Origin: Nocardia niwae NBRC 108934 = DSM 45340
GTDB lineage: Bacteria; Actinomycetota; Actinomycetes; Mycobacteriales; Mycobacteriaceae
Assembly: GCF_001613465.1 (NCBI RefSeq)
Contig: NZ_BDCK01000020.1
Span: 275,086-339,085 of the forward strand
Direction: 5' to 3'
DNA length: 64,000 nucleotides
Of the stretch, positions 24,166 to 33,022 are shown piece after piece. Each line of letters opens with the position of its first letter. Within the stretch, counting starts at the first letter, position 1. The notes under the pieces were generated by a model. The model was not told the origin of the DNA. It ran no database searches and saw nothing but the letters and a program-made list of their open reading frames with translations. Position numbers and translations under genes: made by a program.

Positions 24166-25944
24166 TCAGGTCAGCTTCACCCGCGCCGCCAGGAATCGGA
24201 CGACGCCCGGCGCGAGCCGCCCGAAGTGATACTGCAGATGGGCCTCCGGCGTCACCGGCACGACGCTGCGGTTGGCCTCGACGGCCCGCACGATCCGCTC
24301 GGCCACCTTCTCCGGGCCGTAACGCCGCATCCGATAGAGGTTGTCGTAACGCTCCTGCTTGCGCTTCTCCTCCTCCGCTCCGACACCGGAGAACCGGGTG
24401 CGCCGCACGATGCCGGTGTGCACGATGCCGGGGCAGATGGTGTGTACCGAGATTCCGCGACCGGCTATTTCGGCCCGCAGACAGTCGGAGAACATGAACA
24501 CCGCCGACTTGCTGGTGGAATACGCGCTGAATCCCTGCTGCGGACTATAGGCCGCCATGCTGGAGAGATTCACGATGTGCCCGCCGAGGCCGCGCTCGGC
24601 CATGGCCGGACCGAACGCGCGACAGCCGGTGACCACGCCGCCGAGATTGATCCGCAGCACCCGGTCGAATTCTTCCGCCGAGGTCTCGAAGAAACCACCG
24701 GCCTGACCGATCCCGGCGTTGTTGATCAAGATGTCCGGCACGCCGTGGTTCCGCAACACCGTAGCCGCGTGCGCCCGCATCTCGCCTTCGTCGGCGACAT
24801 CGAGCGGATAGGCATGCGCCACACCGTGTTCGGCGGCGATCAGCTCGGCGGTCTGCTTCGCCGCCGCGAAATCGATATCGGAGACGACGATCTCGGCGCC
24901 ACGGCGGGCGAGGGCGAGCGCGGTCGCACGGCCGATGCCGCTGCCTGCGCCCGTGACGACCACCAGCTGGTCTTCGAACGGCCGCGCGGTGCGGCCCACC
25001 TCGGCCCGGCGCAGGGTCCGGGGCGCCGCCGCGCCGCCGAGGGTGTCGATCAATTCGGTGGTCGCGGTGGCCAGCAGTTCCGGATGCGAGAACGGCATCC
25101 AGTGCCCGGCGGGTACGTTTCGCCGCCACAACCGCTCGGTCCATTTGTCTTCGTCGTCGAATCCCGCGGGCCGCACGGCGACGTCGCGTCCGGCGACGAT
25201 CAGCTGCACCGGCACCTCGGTGTGCCGCTCACGCGGGGCGAGCATGTGTCGCACGATGTTCGCGCGGTAGATCAGCAGTCCGTCGACGATGTCGGTCCGG
25301 AAGGTGGGACCGAGGCGCACATTCGACGGCGCGGTCTCGTTCATGATCGAGACGACCCGCTGCCAGAAGCGTTCGGTCCCGATCAGACCGAAGGCGGCCC
25401 GCGGCAGGCCGGGAGCCATGAAGAAGAAGGTGTACGCCGACGAGAGCAGCTGGGTGAACGGCTGCCACACGTTGCGCGGTGTCGGGCGGGCCAGGCGGTT
25501 GCGGATCCACTTGCCGATGTGGTCCAGGTTCGGCCCCGAGACGGACGTGAACGACGCGATCCGGGCGGTCGCGCCAGGTTCGCACACCGCTTCCCATACC
25601 TGCACCGAACCCCAGTCGTGGGCGAGGACGTGCACCGGGCGGTCGGGGCTCACCGCGTCGGCGACGGCGTAGAAGTCCGCGGCCAGTCGATCGAGCCGGA
25701 AGTCGGCGGTGCGCCGGGTGCGGGTGGAGCGCCCGTGCCCACGGGTGTCGTAGGCGACGACGTGGAACCGCCGGGCCAGTTTCGGCACGACCGCGTCCCA
25801 GAGATGGTGGGTGTCGGGCCAGCCGTGCACCAGCACGACGGTTTCCGCGGCCGGGTCGCCGTATTCGTAGACGGCGAGGTCGAATTCGCCGCTGCGTACC
25901 GTTCGTTCGACCGCCGGGAGTTCGGCGATTTCGGTAGTGGTCAT
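24166..25944 (-). CDS. ephD: EphD-type fusion: epoxide hydrolase-like domain plus SDR
   Basis: 592 residues, the same length as M. tuberculosis EphD. Residues 1-~305 are an alpha/beta hydrolase with HGWPD, nucleophile Asp110 (AHDWGS) and His281 (AGHW). Residues ~325-592 are a short-chain dehydrogenase with TGAGSGIG at 331-338, catalytic Ser around 461 and Tyr475/Lys479 (YSTSK). EphD in mycobacteria takes part in oxidation of mycolic or other lipid substrates. It is downstream of the ferritin-like and reductase genes on the minus strand (32-base gap), suggesting one oxidation pathway. ATG 25944 precedes the conserved N-terminus. Confidence 0.93.
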   Translation of the reverse strand: MTTTEIAELPAVERTVRSGEFDLAVYEYGDPAAETVVLVHGWPDTHHLWDAVVPKLARRFHVVAYDTRGHGRSTRTRRTADFRLDRLAADFYAVADAVSPDRPVHVLAHDWGSVQVWEAVCEPGATARIASFTSVSGPNLDHIGKWIRNRLARPTPRNVWQPFTQLLSSAYTFFFMAPGLPRAAFGLIGTERFWQRVVSIMNETAPSNVRLGPTFRTDIVDGLLIYRANIVRHMLAPRERHTEVPVQLIVAGRDVAVRPAGFDDEDKWTERLWRRNVPAGHWMPFSHPELLATATTELIDTLGGAAAPRTLRRAEVGRTARPFEDQLVVVTGAGSGIGRATALALARRGAEIVVSDIDFAAAKQTAELIAAEHGVAHAYPLDVADEGEMRAHAATVLRNHGVPDILINNAGIGQAGGFFETSAEEFDRVLRINLGGVVTGCRAFGPAMAERGLGGHIVNLSSMAAYSPQQGFSAYSTSKSAVFMFSDCLRAEIAGRGISVHTICPGIVHTGIVRRTRFSGVGAEEEKRKQERYDNLYRMRRYGPEKVAERIVRAVEANRSVVPVTPEAHLQYHFGRLAPGVVRFLAARVKLT

Positions 25945-25976
25945 CAAGATTCTCCTCGACCGGCTCGGAGGCCGGA

Positions 25977-27080
25977 TCACAGATCGAGCACGAGGCGGCC
26001 ACCGTCGGCGCGCGAGACGCAGACGAGCATCGCGCCCGCCTCCCGTTCGGCATCGGTGAGCACGCTGTCGCGGTGGTCGGGTTCGCCGGCCAGCACCCGG
26101 ACCTTGCACGTGCGGCAGAAGCCCTGCCTGCACGAGTACGGACGGTCCGGCCGGGAGGCCAGGATGGCGTCGAGCGCGGTGCGATCCGCGCCGACCTCGA
26201 CGAGCTCCCCGGTGGAGGCGAATCGGATCTCGAACGGCTTGCCGTTCACGATCGGCGGTGGCGAGAACCGCTCCGAATGCAGTTCCACGTAGGGCATTCC
26301 GCGCACGGCGGTGGCGATCGCGGTGGTCATCGGCACCGGACCGCAGCAATAGACCGCGGTGTCGGGCCCGATGCCGGGCAGCAGGGCGCTCGCGTCGGGA
26401 AGCCCGTGCTCATCGTCGGTGCGCACAAGGACGCGGTCGCCGAAGCCCGCGATCTCCTCGAGGAACGGCAGCGTGTCCCGGCTGCGCCCGGTGTACACCA
26501 TCGACCACTCGATGCCGAGGCGGTGCGCCAGCCTGGCCATCGGCAGGATCGGCGTGATGCCGATGCCGCCCGCGACGAAATGCAAACGCGTGGCCGGCGA
26601 TCCGTGGCCGGGTACGGCGAACGGGAAAGCGTTGCGCGGGCCGCGCGCCACGATCGGCGTCCCCACCGCAAGCGCGTCGTGCACCTCCACGGAACCACCA
26701 CCGCCTTCCGGAATCCGGCGCACCGCCACCCGGTAGGCGCGTACGTCGGCCGGGTCGCCGCACAGCGAGTACTGCCGCAGGCGGCCGGAAGGCAGCTCCA
26801 GATCGAGGTGGGCGCCTGGACGCCAGCGCGGCAGCGCGCGCCCATCGGAGGCGGCCAGCCGCAGGCTCACCACGTCCTGATCGTGCGCCTCGATTCGCCG
26901 CTCGGTGACCACCAGCGCCAGCCGCCGGTCGTCCACCCGCGCACGCGGCTCGCGCCGGTTGACCAGGGTGGTCCAGCGCAATCGCGCCGAGGCCACCGCG
27001 TCGAGCACCCGCACGGTGCGGTCGACCTCGCGCCTGCCGAACAGGTCCGCGGGCAGACGCTCGGGCACCGGCGACGTCAC
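25977..27080 (-). CDS. PDR/VanB-type ferredoxin reductase (FMN, NAD, 2Fe-2S)
   Basis: 367 residues with the order of phthalate-dioxygenase-reductase family proteins: flavin domain (RQYSLCGDP at about 126), NAD-binding domain (HFVAGGIGITPILPMARL, then CCGPVPM) and a C-terminal plant-type 2Fe-2S domain (CRQGFCRTC plus a later Cys in LVCVS). It passes electrons from NAD(P)H to an oxygenase. GTG 27080 overlaps the stop of the upstream ferritin-like gene by four bases (GTGA), so that protein is the likely electron acceptor. A longer in-frame start far upstream runs antisense through that gene and is not real. Confidence 0.9.
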   Translation of the reverse strand: MTSPVPERLPADLFGRREVDRTVRVLDAVASARLRWTTLVNRREPRARVDDRRLALVVTERRIEAHDQDVVSLRLAASDGRALPRWRPGAHLDLELPSGRLRQYSLCGDPADVRAYRVAVRRIPEGGGGSVEVHDALAVGTPIVARGPRNAFPFAVPGHGSPATRLHFVAGGIGITPILPMARLAHRLGIEWSMVYTGRSRDTLPFLEEIAGFGDRVLVRTDDEHGLPDASALLPGIGPDTAVYCCGPVPMTTAIATAVRGMPYVELHSERFSPPPIVNGKPFEIRFASTGELVEVGADRTALDAILASRPDRPYSCRQGFCRTCKVRVLAGEPDHRDSVLTDAEREAGAMLVCVSRADGGRLVLDL

Positions 27081-27979
27081 GAGGCCTGCGCCTGCGCCGC
27101 CGGGGATTTGGCCAGGTAGGCCACCGCCTGCGCGGTGGAACCCACCGTCTCGGGGTTGTAGCCGGGGTTGAAGGTGCTCAGCGCACTCCACAACAGCGAG
27201 GGAACGCCGGGCAACGCGCCGCGCCGCATCGCGCCGAAGACCTTCGCGAGCAGGCGGGGATAGCCGAGGTCGGGCAGATCCCGGTCCTGGTGGACGAGGA
27301 ACTTGGTGCCGCGCACCACGAGGGTGAGGAAGATCGGGAACACCAGCAGCATCAGTCCGGCGCGCCGCACGTATCCGGCGCCGAAGTACACGGCCACGTC
27401 GTGTGCGACGTGGCGGTGCTCGACCTCCTCCGCCCCGTGCCAGCGGAACAGGTCCGCCATGCGGGGATCGGCGCCGAACCGTTCCAGGTCGGCGTTGAGC
27501 ACCCAATCGCCGAGGTAGGCGAAGAAGTGCTCCAGGCAGGCGATGAAGGCCAGCCGCTCGATCAGCACCTGCCGTTCGGCTACGCCCGCCACATCTTTCG
27601 GCCCGAGCGTGCGGCGGAACAGGTACTCGGCCTGGCGCAGATAGGGCTCGGGATCGATGCCGTGCCCGGCGAGCACCTCGTGCAGCACCTTGTCGTGCGT
27701 CTCGGCGTGCATCGATTCCTGACCGATGAACCCGAGCATCGCCTCGCGCAGCTTCTCGTCCCGCACAGAGGGCAGGGCCTCCGCGTACGTCGCGCAGAAC
27801 ATGCGCTCGCCTTCGGGCAGCAGCAGATTCAGCGAATTGATCAGATGCGAGGCGATGGGCTCGGCGGGCATCCAGCGCAGTGGGGTGTCCGACCAGTCGA
27901 AACGCACATTGCGAGCGTGCAGCGCCACGGCGCCCGGGTCGGTGTCGGGCCGCCACCCAGCCCTGCGAAGTAGCTTCAT
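27077..27979 (-). CDS. Ferritin-like predicted metal-dependent hydrolase/oxygenase (PF10118-type)
   Basis: 300 residues. Two metal-ligand clusters are visible, GQESMHAETH near residue 90 and GAEEVEHRHVAHD near 185, spaced as in ferritin-like di-iron proteins of the PF10118 family, followed by membrane-type hydrophobic stretches (AGLMLLVFPIFLTLVV). The family is named a hydrolase but its overlap with a 2Fe-2S reductase gene suggests a di-iron oxygenase on lipids. GAGGAG precedes ATG 27979 by five bases. It heads the minus-strand unit ending with ephD and is divergent from the WS/DGAT gene. Confidence 0.8.
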   Translation of the reverse strand: MKLLRRAGWRPDTDPGAVALHARNVRFDWSDTPLRWMPAEPIASHLINSLNLLLPEGERMFCATYAEALPSVRDEKLREAMLGFIGQESMHAETHDKVLHEVLAGHGIDPEPYLRQAEYLFRRTLGPKDVAGVAERQVLIERLAFIACLEHFFAYLGDWVLNADLERFGADPRMADLFRWHGAEEVEHRHVAHDVAVYFGAGYVRRAGLMLLVFPIFLTLVVRGTKFLVHQDRDLPDLGYPRLLAKVFGAMRRGALPGVPSLLWSALSTFNPGYNPETVGSTAQAVAYLAKSPAAQAQAS

Positions 27980-28150
27980 CGATACTCCTCGATCGGCACG
28001 CGCCCGCAATCGCCGCGCGATTCCTACATATCCGTAGCAAGGATCATACACATATATAGAACCTTCGGTAACACACAAAAGGACGCGGCCGCGCTGTACG
28101 GTGACACAACTTCGCGACAGTCGTCACACCGGCCGTTTCCGGCACAGAAC

Positions 28151-28171
28151 TAGAACGTGTTCTAGTAGGCT
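28151..28171 (+). promoter_or_regulatory. KstR-like palindrome and -10 box of the WS/DGAT gene
   Basis: TAGAACGTGTTCTA at 28151-28164 fits TnnAACnnGTTnnA, the consensus of the cholesterol-catabolism repressor KstR, with 7-base arms around two bases when CTAGAAC is counted from 28150. A -10-like TAGGCT (28166-28171) follows, then six bases and the ATG, so the mRNA is probably leaderless and the palindrome covers the promoter. The remaining part of the gap 27980-28150 shows no gene. Confidence 0.6.
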
Positions 28172-28177
28172 TTTGCT

Positions 28178-29569
28178 ATGGAACGATTGACCGGATTGGA
28201 TGCCAGCTTTCTCTACTTGGAAACCGGGACCCAGCATCTGCACGTCTGCGCGCTGCTGATCCTCGACCCGTCGCCGGGCGACTACTCCTTCGAGGGATTC
28301 AAGGCCGAACTGGCGCGGCGGATTCCGCTGATCCCGCAGATGCGCCGCCGCGTATACGAGGTGCCGTTGAATCTCGACCACCCCGTCTGGGTGGAGGACG
28401 CGAACTTCGACCTCGACTACCACGTGCGCCGGATCGCCATCGCGGCGCCGGCCGGGCGCCGTGAACTGGCCGAACTCCTCGGCGACATCGCCAGCCGTCC
28501 CATGGATCGTGATCGCCCGCTGTGGGAGATGTCCGTGGTGGAGGGCCTCGACGACGGGAAGGTCGCGGTGATCTGCAAATACCACCACGCCGCCGTGGAT
28601 GGCATCACCGGCGCCAACCTCATGATGCATCTGTGCGATCCGGAGCCCGGCGTCACCAAAGAGGTACCCGAGCAGCAGTGGCGCCCCGAACGGAAGCCGA
28701 ACGACTGGCAGCTGCTGGCCGAAGCGGTGGTGAAATTCCCGACCCGGGCGGGCATCGTCGGCATGCTGCCGAAAACCGTGGGCGTGGTCGCCGGCTTCGC
28801 GCAGCGTCGGCGCGAGAACAAGACGGGCATGGCCGTACCGTTCTCCGCTCCTCGCACGCCCTTCAATCTCGCCATCACCCCGCACCGCGCCGTCGCGTTC
28901 ACCCAGGTCGAACTCGACGCCATCAAGGAGATCCGCTCCGCGTTCGGCGTCAAGGTCAACGACGTGGTGCTGACCGTGGTCGCCGGTGCGCTGCGCTCCT
29001 ACCTGGCCGGACGCGACGAATTGCCGGACCGTTCGCTGATCGCTTCCGTGCCCGTCTCGGTGCACGAGTCCACCCGGCACACCGCGGGCATCAACAAGGT
29101 CTCCGCGCTGTTCGCACGGCTCGGCACCGACATCGCCGACCCGGTGGAACGCCTGCGCGAGGTGGCCGAGGCCAATCGCGGGGCCAAGGAGGAGCACGAA
29201 GTGATCGGCGCCGACTTCCTGCAGGACTGGTCGAAGTACGCGCCGCCGAACACCTTCCGGCTCGCGGCGCGGATGTACTCGTCGCTCAAGCTGGCGGAGA
29301 TGCATCCGGTGGTGCACAACCTGGTGGTGTCCAACGTGCCCGGGCCGCCGATGCCGCTGTACTTCCTCGGCATCCGGGTGGACGGGATGTACCCGTTCGG
29401 GCCGGTGTTCCACGGCGCGGGACTGACGGTGACCGTGCTGTCGAACAACGACAAGCTGAACTTCGGCTTCATCGCCTGCAAGGAACTGGTGCCCGACATC
29501 GGGGCGCTCACCGACGCCGTTCCCGGCGTAGTAGCCGAATTGCTGTCCGCGGCGCGGAAATCGGGCTGA
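28178..29569 (+). CDS. Wax ester synthase/diacylglycerol acyltransferase (WS/DGAT)
   Basis: 463 residues with the family layout: MERLTGLDASFLYLET at the start, the catalytic HHAAVDG at 136-142 and NVPGPPMPLYFLG near 390. The family joins acyl-CoA to diacylglycerol or long alcohols for storage lipids at the inner membrane or lipid-droplet surface. There is no ribosome site; a -10-like box six bases before ATG suggests a leaderless message. The overlapping KstR-like palindrome links it to sterol or lipid regulation. Confidence 0.95.
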   Translation: MERLTGLDASFLYLETGTQHLHVCALLILDPSPGDYSFEGFKAELARRIPLIPQMRRRVYEVPLNLDHPVWVEDANFDLDYHVRRIAIAAPAGRRELAELLGDIASRPMDRDRPLWEMSVVEGLDDGKVAVICKYHHAAVDGITGANLMMHLCDPEPGVTKEVPEQQWRPERKPNDWQLLAEAVVKFPTRAGIVGMLPKTVGVVAGFAQRRRENKTGMAVPFSAPRTPFNLAITPHRAVAFTQVELDAIKEIRSAFGVKVNDVVLTVVAGALRSYLAGRDELPDRSLIASVPVSVHESTRHTAGINKVSALFARLGTDIADPVERLREVAEANRGAKEEHEVIGADFLQDWSKYAPPNTFRLAARMYSSLKLAEMHPVVHNLVVSNVPGPPMPLYFLGIRVDGMYPFGPVFHGAGLTVTVLSNNDKLNFGFIACKELVPDIGALTDAVPGVVAELLSAARKSG

Positions 29570-29612
29570 GCGCCGGTTCCCTGTCCGCCACCGCCGCCGG
29601 ACAGGGCGCCAT

Positions 29613-30509
29613 TCACAGCCGCGCGGCGACGGCCTCGCACGCCTCGAGCAACACCGGCACGAAACGGTCCGCCTCGAGCACGCAGCACGCGTGCCCGGCC
29701 GCGACACGGTGCACGCTCGCACCCCGGATCATCGTCGCCATCTCCACCTGCCGGTAGGCCGGAATCGCCCGGTCCCGCGTGGTGACGACCACGGCCGTCG
29801 GCATCGCCAGGTCGGGCAGCCACGCGGTCGCGTCGAAACGACCGACCACGGCGAGAACTTGGGTGAGCGCCCACCCACTGGTGCTGCGGAACTCGCCGAA
29901 CGCCCAGCGATCCAGCCGCCCCGGCGCCCAGGTGACCGCCGGAAGCTCGGGCAACCGGCCCGCGAGCTTCTCGGCACGGCGATAGGAATGCGGCCCCACC
30001 GCGGCGGCGAAGGCGCCGAACGTTTGATGAAAAGCGTGCTCGCGCCATTTCTCGCGGAACCGATAGGGCGTCGCGCAGAGCACCAGCCCGCTCACCCGGT
30101 CCGGATGGCGATGGCCCGCCAGCAGGCTCACGATTCCGCCCAGCGAGAACCCCACGCAGACGGCGCGGTCGATGCTCAGCGCGTCGAGCACGGCCGCCAC
30201 GTCGTCGGCGCAGTCCTCCAAGGTGAACCGCTCGGAGCGGATGCCGCGCCCGTGCCACCGCTGGTCGAACAGGACCACCCGGTACCGCCGCGCCAGCGCC
30301 GCCAGGGAAGGGAACCAGGTGAGGTACGCGGTACAGGCGGTGGCGTGCAGCAGCACCAGCGTGGGCGCGTGCTCGGGCCCCGGGATGTCGACGACGTAGG
30401 TCCGGCCCCGGCCCGCGAGGTCGACCAGGCGGCCCCCGGGCACCTCGGCGATGTCCGGCACCCGGAAGCGTCCGCCCAACCGCGGCACGCTTCGGCCGGA
30501 GTTCGTCAT
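29613..30509 (-). CDS. Alpha/beta hydrolase
   Basis: 298 residues. The fold shows oxyanion segment LLHATACTAY, nucleophile elbow GFSLGG (Ser near 144), acid Asp in TTRDRAIP and His in AGHACC. It is probably a lipase or esterase; no signal peptide is seen. GGGAGG lies six bases before ATG 30509. It converges with the WS/DGAT gene and has its own KstR-like site 36-49 bases upstream, so a role in lipid or sterol breakdown is likely. Confidence 0.85.
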   Translation of the reverse strand: MTNSGRSVPRLGGRFRVPDIAEVPGGRLVDLAGRGRTYVVDIPGPEHAPTLVLLHATACTAYLTWFPSLAALARRYRVVLFDQRWHGRGIRSERFTLEDCADDVAAVLDALSIDRAVCVGFSLGGIVSLLAGHRHPDRVSGLVLCATPYRFREKWREHAFHQTFGAFAAAVGPHSYRRAEKLAGRLPELPAVTWAPGRLDRWAFGEFRSTSGWALTQVLAVVGRFDATAWLPDLAMPTAVVVTTRDRAIPAYRQVEMATMIRGASVHRVAAGHACCVLEADRFVPVLLEACEAVAARL

Positions 30510-30544
30510 GACGCACCTCCCTGGGTCGCACCGCAGGACATTTT

Positions 30545-30558
30545 TAGAACGCGTTCTA
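30545..30558. promoter_or_regulatory. KstR-like palindrome upstream of the alpha/beta hydrolase
   Basis: TAGAACGCGTTCTA is a perfect 14-base palindrome that fits TnnAACnnGTTnnA. It stands 36-49 bases before ATG 30509 of the minus-strand hydrolase gene. The gap from here to 31038 has no convincing gene on either strand. Confidence 0.6.
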
Positions 30559-31038
30559 CATGATCATGGCATACCCGCGCCCTGGGGACGCCTGCCGGTC
30601 ACCCTCAGCGAGGCGCGCGGAACCCCTTGCCTACGCGCCGACCGCGCGGCGATCCCGGTACGCAGCGACCGGGAACGTCGCGGCCGGCATCGGCCGGGCG
30701 GCGGTCGAGATCGGCCGATCGCGACCCGGGACACACGCCAGATGGTTCGACGGAGACGGCGGGCGTCATCTCGACAGAGCCGGATACCTCGATGTTCACC
30801 CGGCCTGTCGCTGTATGCGATCCGATGCCCGGGCGACGTGCGGCCGCCAAGCGGCGACGTGCGGCCGAACCCCGAGCCCGTCCAGCCTCCGCCAGTCCGA
30901 CAGAGGACCGGCCGAGCGACGGCAGCGAACCCGAGGGCAGCGACGTGCGGCCACGCGGCGGCACACCCGGAAGAGCCGCCCGTCCACCGCCTCCACCTGG
31001 GTTACTGTCGCCAGACGCGTCGGCACAGGGCGCGTTTC

Positions 31039-31052
31039 TGTAACGTGTTGCA
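31039..31052. promoter_or_regulatory. KstR-like site upstream of the FabG3-like SDR
   Basis: TGTAACGTGTTGCA fits TnnAACnnGTTnnA with a less perfect outer palindrome. It lies 29-42 bases before ATG 31081. It is the third such site within 3 kb, each in front of a lipid gene. Confidence 0.5.
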
Positions 31053-31080
31053 GACGGTTCGAGAGACGGAGGTACCCCGG

Positions 31081-31824
31081 ATGGGGCGGTTGACCGGCAA
31101 GGTGGCGTTGATCAGCGGCGGAGCGCGCGGAATGGGCGCGGCACACGCCAGGGCCCTGGTCGCCGCGGACGCGCGCGTGGTGCTGGGCGATGTGCTCGAC
31201 GACGAGGGGGCCGCGCTCGCCGCGGAGCTCGGCGACAACGCCGCCTACGTGCACCTCGACGTGCGGGAGCCAGAGGAGTGGCGCACAGCCGTCGGCGAGG
31301 CGGTGCAGCGATTCGGGTCGCTGAGCGTCCTGGTGAACAACGCGGGCATCGTCAACGGCAACCTGCTCGTCGCGTTCGAGCTGGCCGAATGGCAGCGGAT
31401 CATCGATGTCAACCTCACCGGCACCTTCCTCGGCATGAAGGCCGCCACGCCCGCGATGATCGAGGCGGGCGGAGGCTCGATCATCAACATCTCCTCTGTG
31501 GAGGGCATGCGCGGCAGCCCGGGGCTGCACGGCTACACCGCCACCAAGTTCGCCGTGCGCGGGCTCACCAAATCCACCGCGCTCGAACTGGCGCAGTACA
31601 AGATCCGGGTGAATTCCGTGCATCCCGGCCTCATTCGCACCCCGATGACGGAGAACATCCCCGAGGATTTCCTGCAGATCCCGCTCGGTCGCGCCGCCGA
31701 CCCGGCTGAGGTCTCCGCCCTGGTGACGTTCCTGGCCAGCGACGAATCGTCGTACTCCACCGGAGCCGAGTTCGTCATCGACGGCGGTCTGACCGTGGGC
31801 GTCCCGCACAAGAGCTTCGGCTGA
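31081..31824 (+). CDS. FabG3-like short-chain dehydrogenase (hydroxysteroid dehydrogenase type)
   Basis: 247 residues, close in sequence to M. tuberculosis FabG3 (Rv2002), a 20-beta-hydroxysteroid dehydrogenase. Motifs: GGARGMG at 13-19, NNAG at 86-89, Ser139, Tyr152 and Lys156 (YTATK), and a typical end STGAEFVIDGG. It probably oxidises or reduces a steroid or long-chain alcohol with NAD(H). ATG 31081 has CGGAGG eight bases upstream; a long in-frame extension to the left is not coding. The KstR-like site upstream fits a steroid role. It converges with the YdcF-like gene. Confidence 0.92.
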   Translation: MGRLTGKVALISGGARGMGAAHARALVAADARVVLGDVLDDEGAALAAELGDNAAYVHLDVREPEEWRTAVGEAVQRFGSLSVLVNNAGIVNGNLLVAFELAEWQRIIDVNLTGTFLGMKAATPAMIEAGGGSIINISSVEGMRGSPGLHGYTATKFAVRGLTKSTALELAQYKIRVNSVHPGLIRTPMTENIPEDFLQIPLGRAADPAEVSALVTFLASDESSYSTGAEFVIDGGLTVGVPHKSFG

Positions 31825-31825
31825 G

Positions 31826-32932
31826 TCAGCCGCGGGTGGCCAGCAGAGCGAGCGGCGGCAGCGACACCAGCGCGACGCCCACGACAGCGGTGCTCCATTT
31901 ATAGGCCACCAGCAGCGCGGCGAATTCGCGCAGGAACGCACTGGGCAGGTAGTAGAAGGCGGTCCTGGCGCCCGTCACCTCGGCGTCGAGGTGGAGGCGG
32001 CGCGCCAGGATCGCCGTGCGCAGCACATGAAAATTGCTCGTCACCAGCACCATGCGCGTAGTCTTGCCGCACTCGCCGAGCAGCCGCTTGGTGAAGAGCA
32101 GATTCTCCTCGGTGGACCCCGATCGGTCCTCCAGCACCACGCGGTCTTCCGGCACGCCGCGGCCGATGAGGTACTCCGCCATCGCCGCCGCCTCGGAGAC
32201 CTCCTCGTCGCATCCCTTACCGCCACTGGCGATCAGCAGCGGGGCACGCCCGTCGTCCGTTTCCCCGCGGTATACCTCGATCGCTCGCTCCAGGCGCGCG
32301 GCCAGCAGCGGCGACACCTCCCCGTCGACCAGCCCCGCTCCGTGCACGACGATCGCGTCCATCCCGCGCTGATAGGGCAACAGGCCGTAGCAGAGCGAAT
32401 ACAGCAGGAACGCGGTGAACAAAAACCCGACGTAGCTGATCGCCATCGTCAGTGACGCCAAAAGCACTGCGAGCCAGAGGCTTCCGGTCAGAAGGGCCAG
32501 CCCGAGCACCACATACGGCACCAACAGCGCTATCCCGAGACCCAGTGGCAGCAGATTCGGGACATGCCAGCCCTCACGGCGAATCAGCTGCGCGCCGTTG
32601 GCGATCGACAACCCGGCGAGCACCAGGACCAGCAACGGAGACAGCAGCACCACCAGCGGTGCGAGCACCACCGGCAGATCGCCCTCGACGATCCGGCCGA
32701 CCGCCCACGCGCCGACGAACCCCGTCCCGAGAAGCAGGAACACCCCGTGGCCGAGCCGCCTTCGGTCCCTGCCGAATCGCACCGCGAACACACCGAACAG
32801 GACGACGCCCACGACCAGCAGAAACACCGCGCTACGGTAACCGACCGGTGAGCACCGCGCCCGGCCGTCCCCGAGCGGCGCGGCTACCTCGGCTTTTTCC
32901 GATCGTCCCCTACAGTGTGCAGGTCCGGGCAT
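31826..32932 (-). CDS. YdcF/DUF218-like membrane protein
   Basis: Up to 368 residues. Several N-terminal membrane segments (from about residue 36) precede a soluble DUF218 domain with AIVVHGAGL, LIASGGKG, EDRSGSTEENLLF and LVTSNFHVLRT. The last part includes another hydrophobic helix. The family is linked to envelope metabolism in enterobacteria but its reaction is unsettled. The start is uncertain: ATG 32932 lacks a ribosome site, and GTG 32827, at the first membrane helix, is an alternative. A second, shorter YdcF-like gene lies at 49923-50618. Confidence 0.85.
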   Translation of the reverse strand: MPGPAHCRGRSEKAEVAAPLGDGRARCSPVGYRSAVFLLVVGVVLFGVFAVRFGRDRRRLGHGVFLLLGTGFVGAWAVGRIVEGDLPVVLAPLVVLLSPLLVLVLAGLSIANGAQLIRREGWHVPNLLPLGLGIALLVPYVVLGLALLTGSLWLAVLLASLTMAISYVGFLFTAFLLYSLCYGLLPYQRGMDAIVVHGAGLVDGEVSPLLAARLERAIEVYRGETDDGRAPLLIASGGKGCDEEVSEAAAMAEYLIGRGVPEDRVVLEDRSGSTEENLLFTKRLLGECGKTTRMVLVTSNFHVLRTAILARRLHLDAEVTGARTAFYYLPSAFLREFAALLVAYKWSTAVVGVALVSLPPLALLATRG

Positions 32933-33022
32933 CGGTCACTGGCGATCGTCCGGATGCATTCGACTTCAGCACACCAGCGTTACGCACCAGCACGTCGTGA
33001 TGAATGGGAGTCGACGAAGAAC

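Noticed and set aside
25977..28040. One long fusion frame covering reductase and ferritin-like region
   Set aside because: The upper part is out of frame with the ferritin-like gene and has no domain; the reductase starts at the GTGA overlap.
30560..31030. Gene in the gap before the SDR
   Set aside because: Open frames here lack ribosome sites and recognisable domains and are Arg/Pro-rich as expected from random GC-rich DNA.
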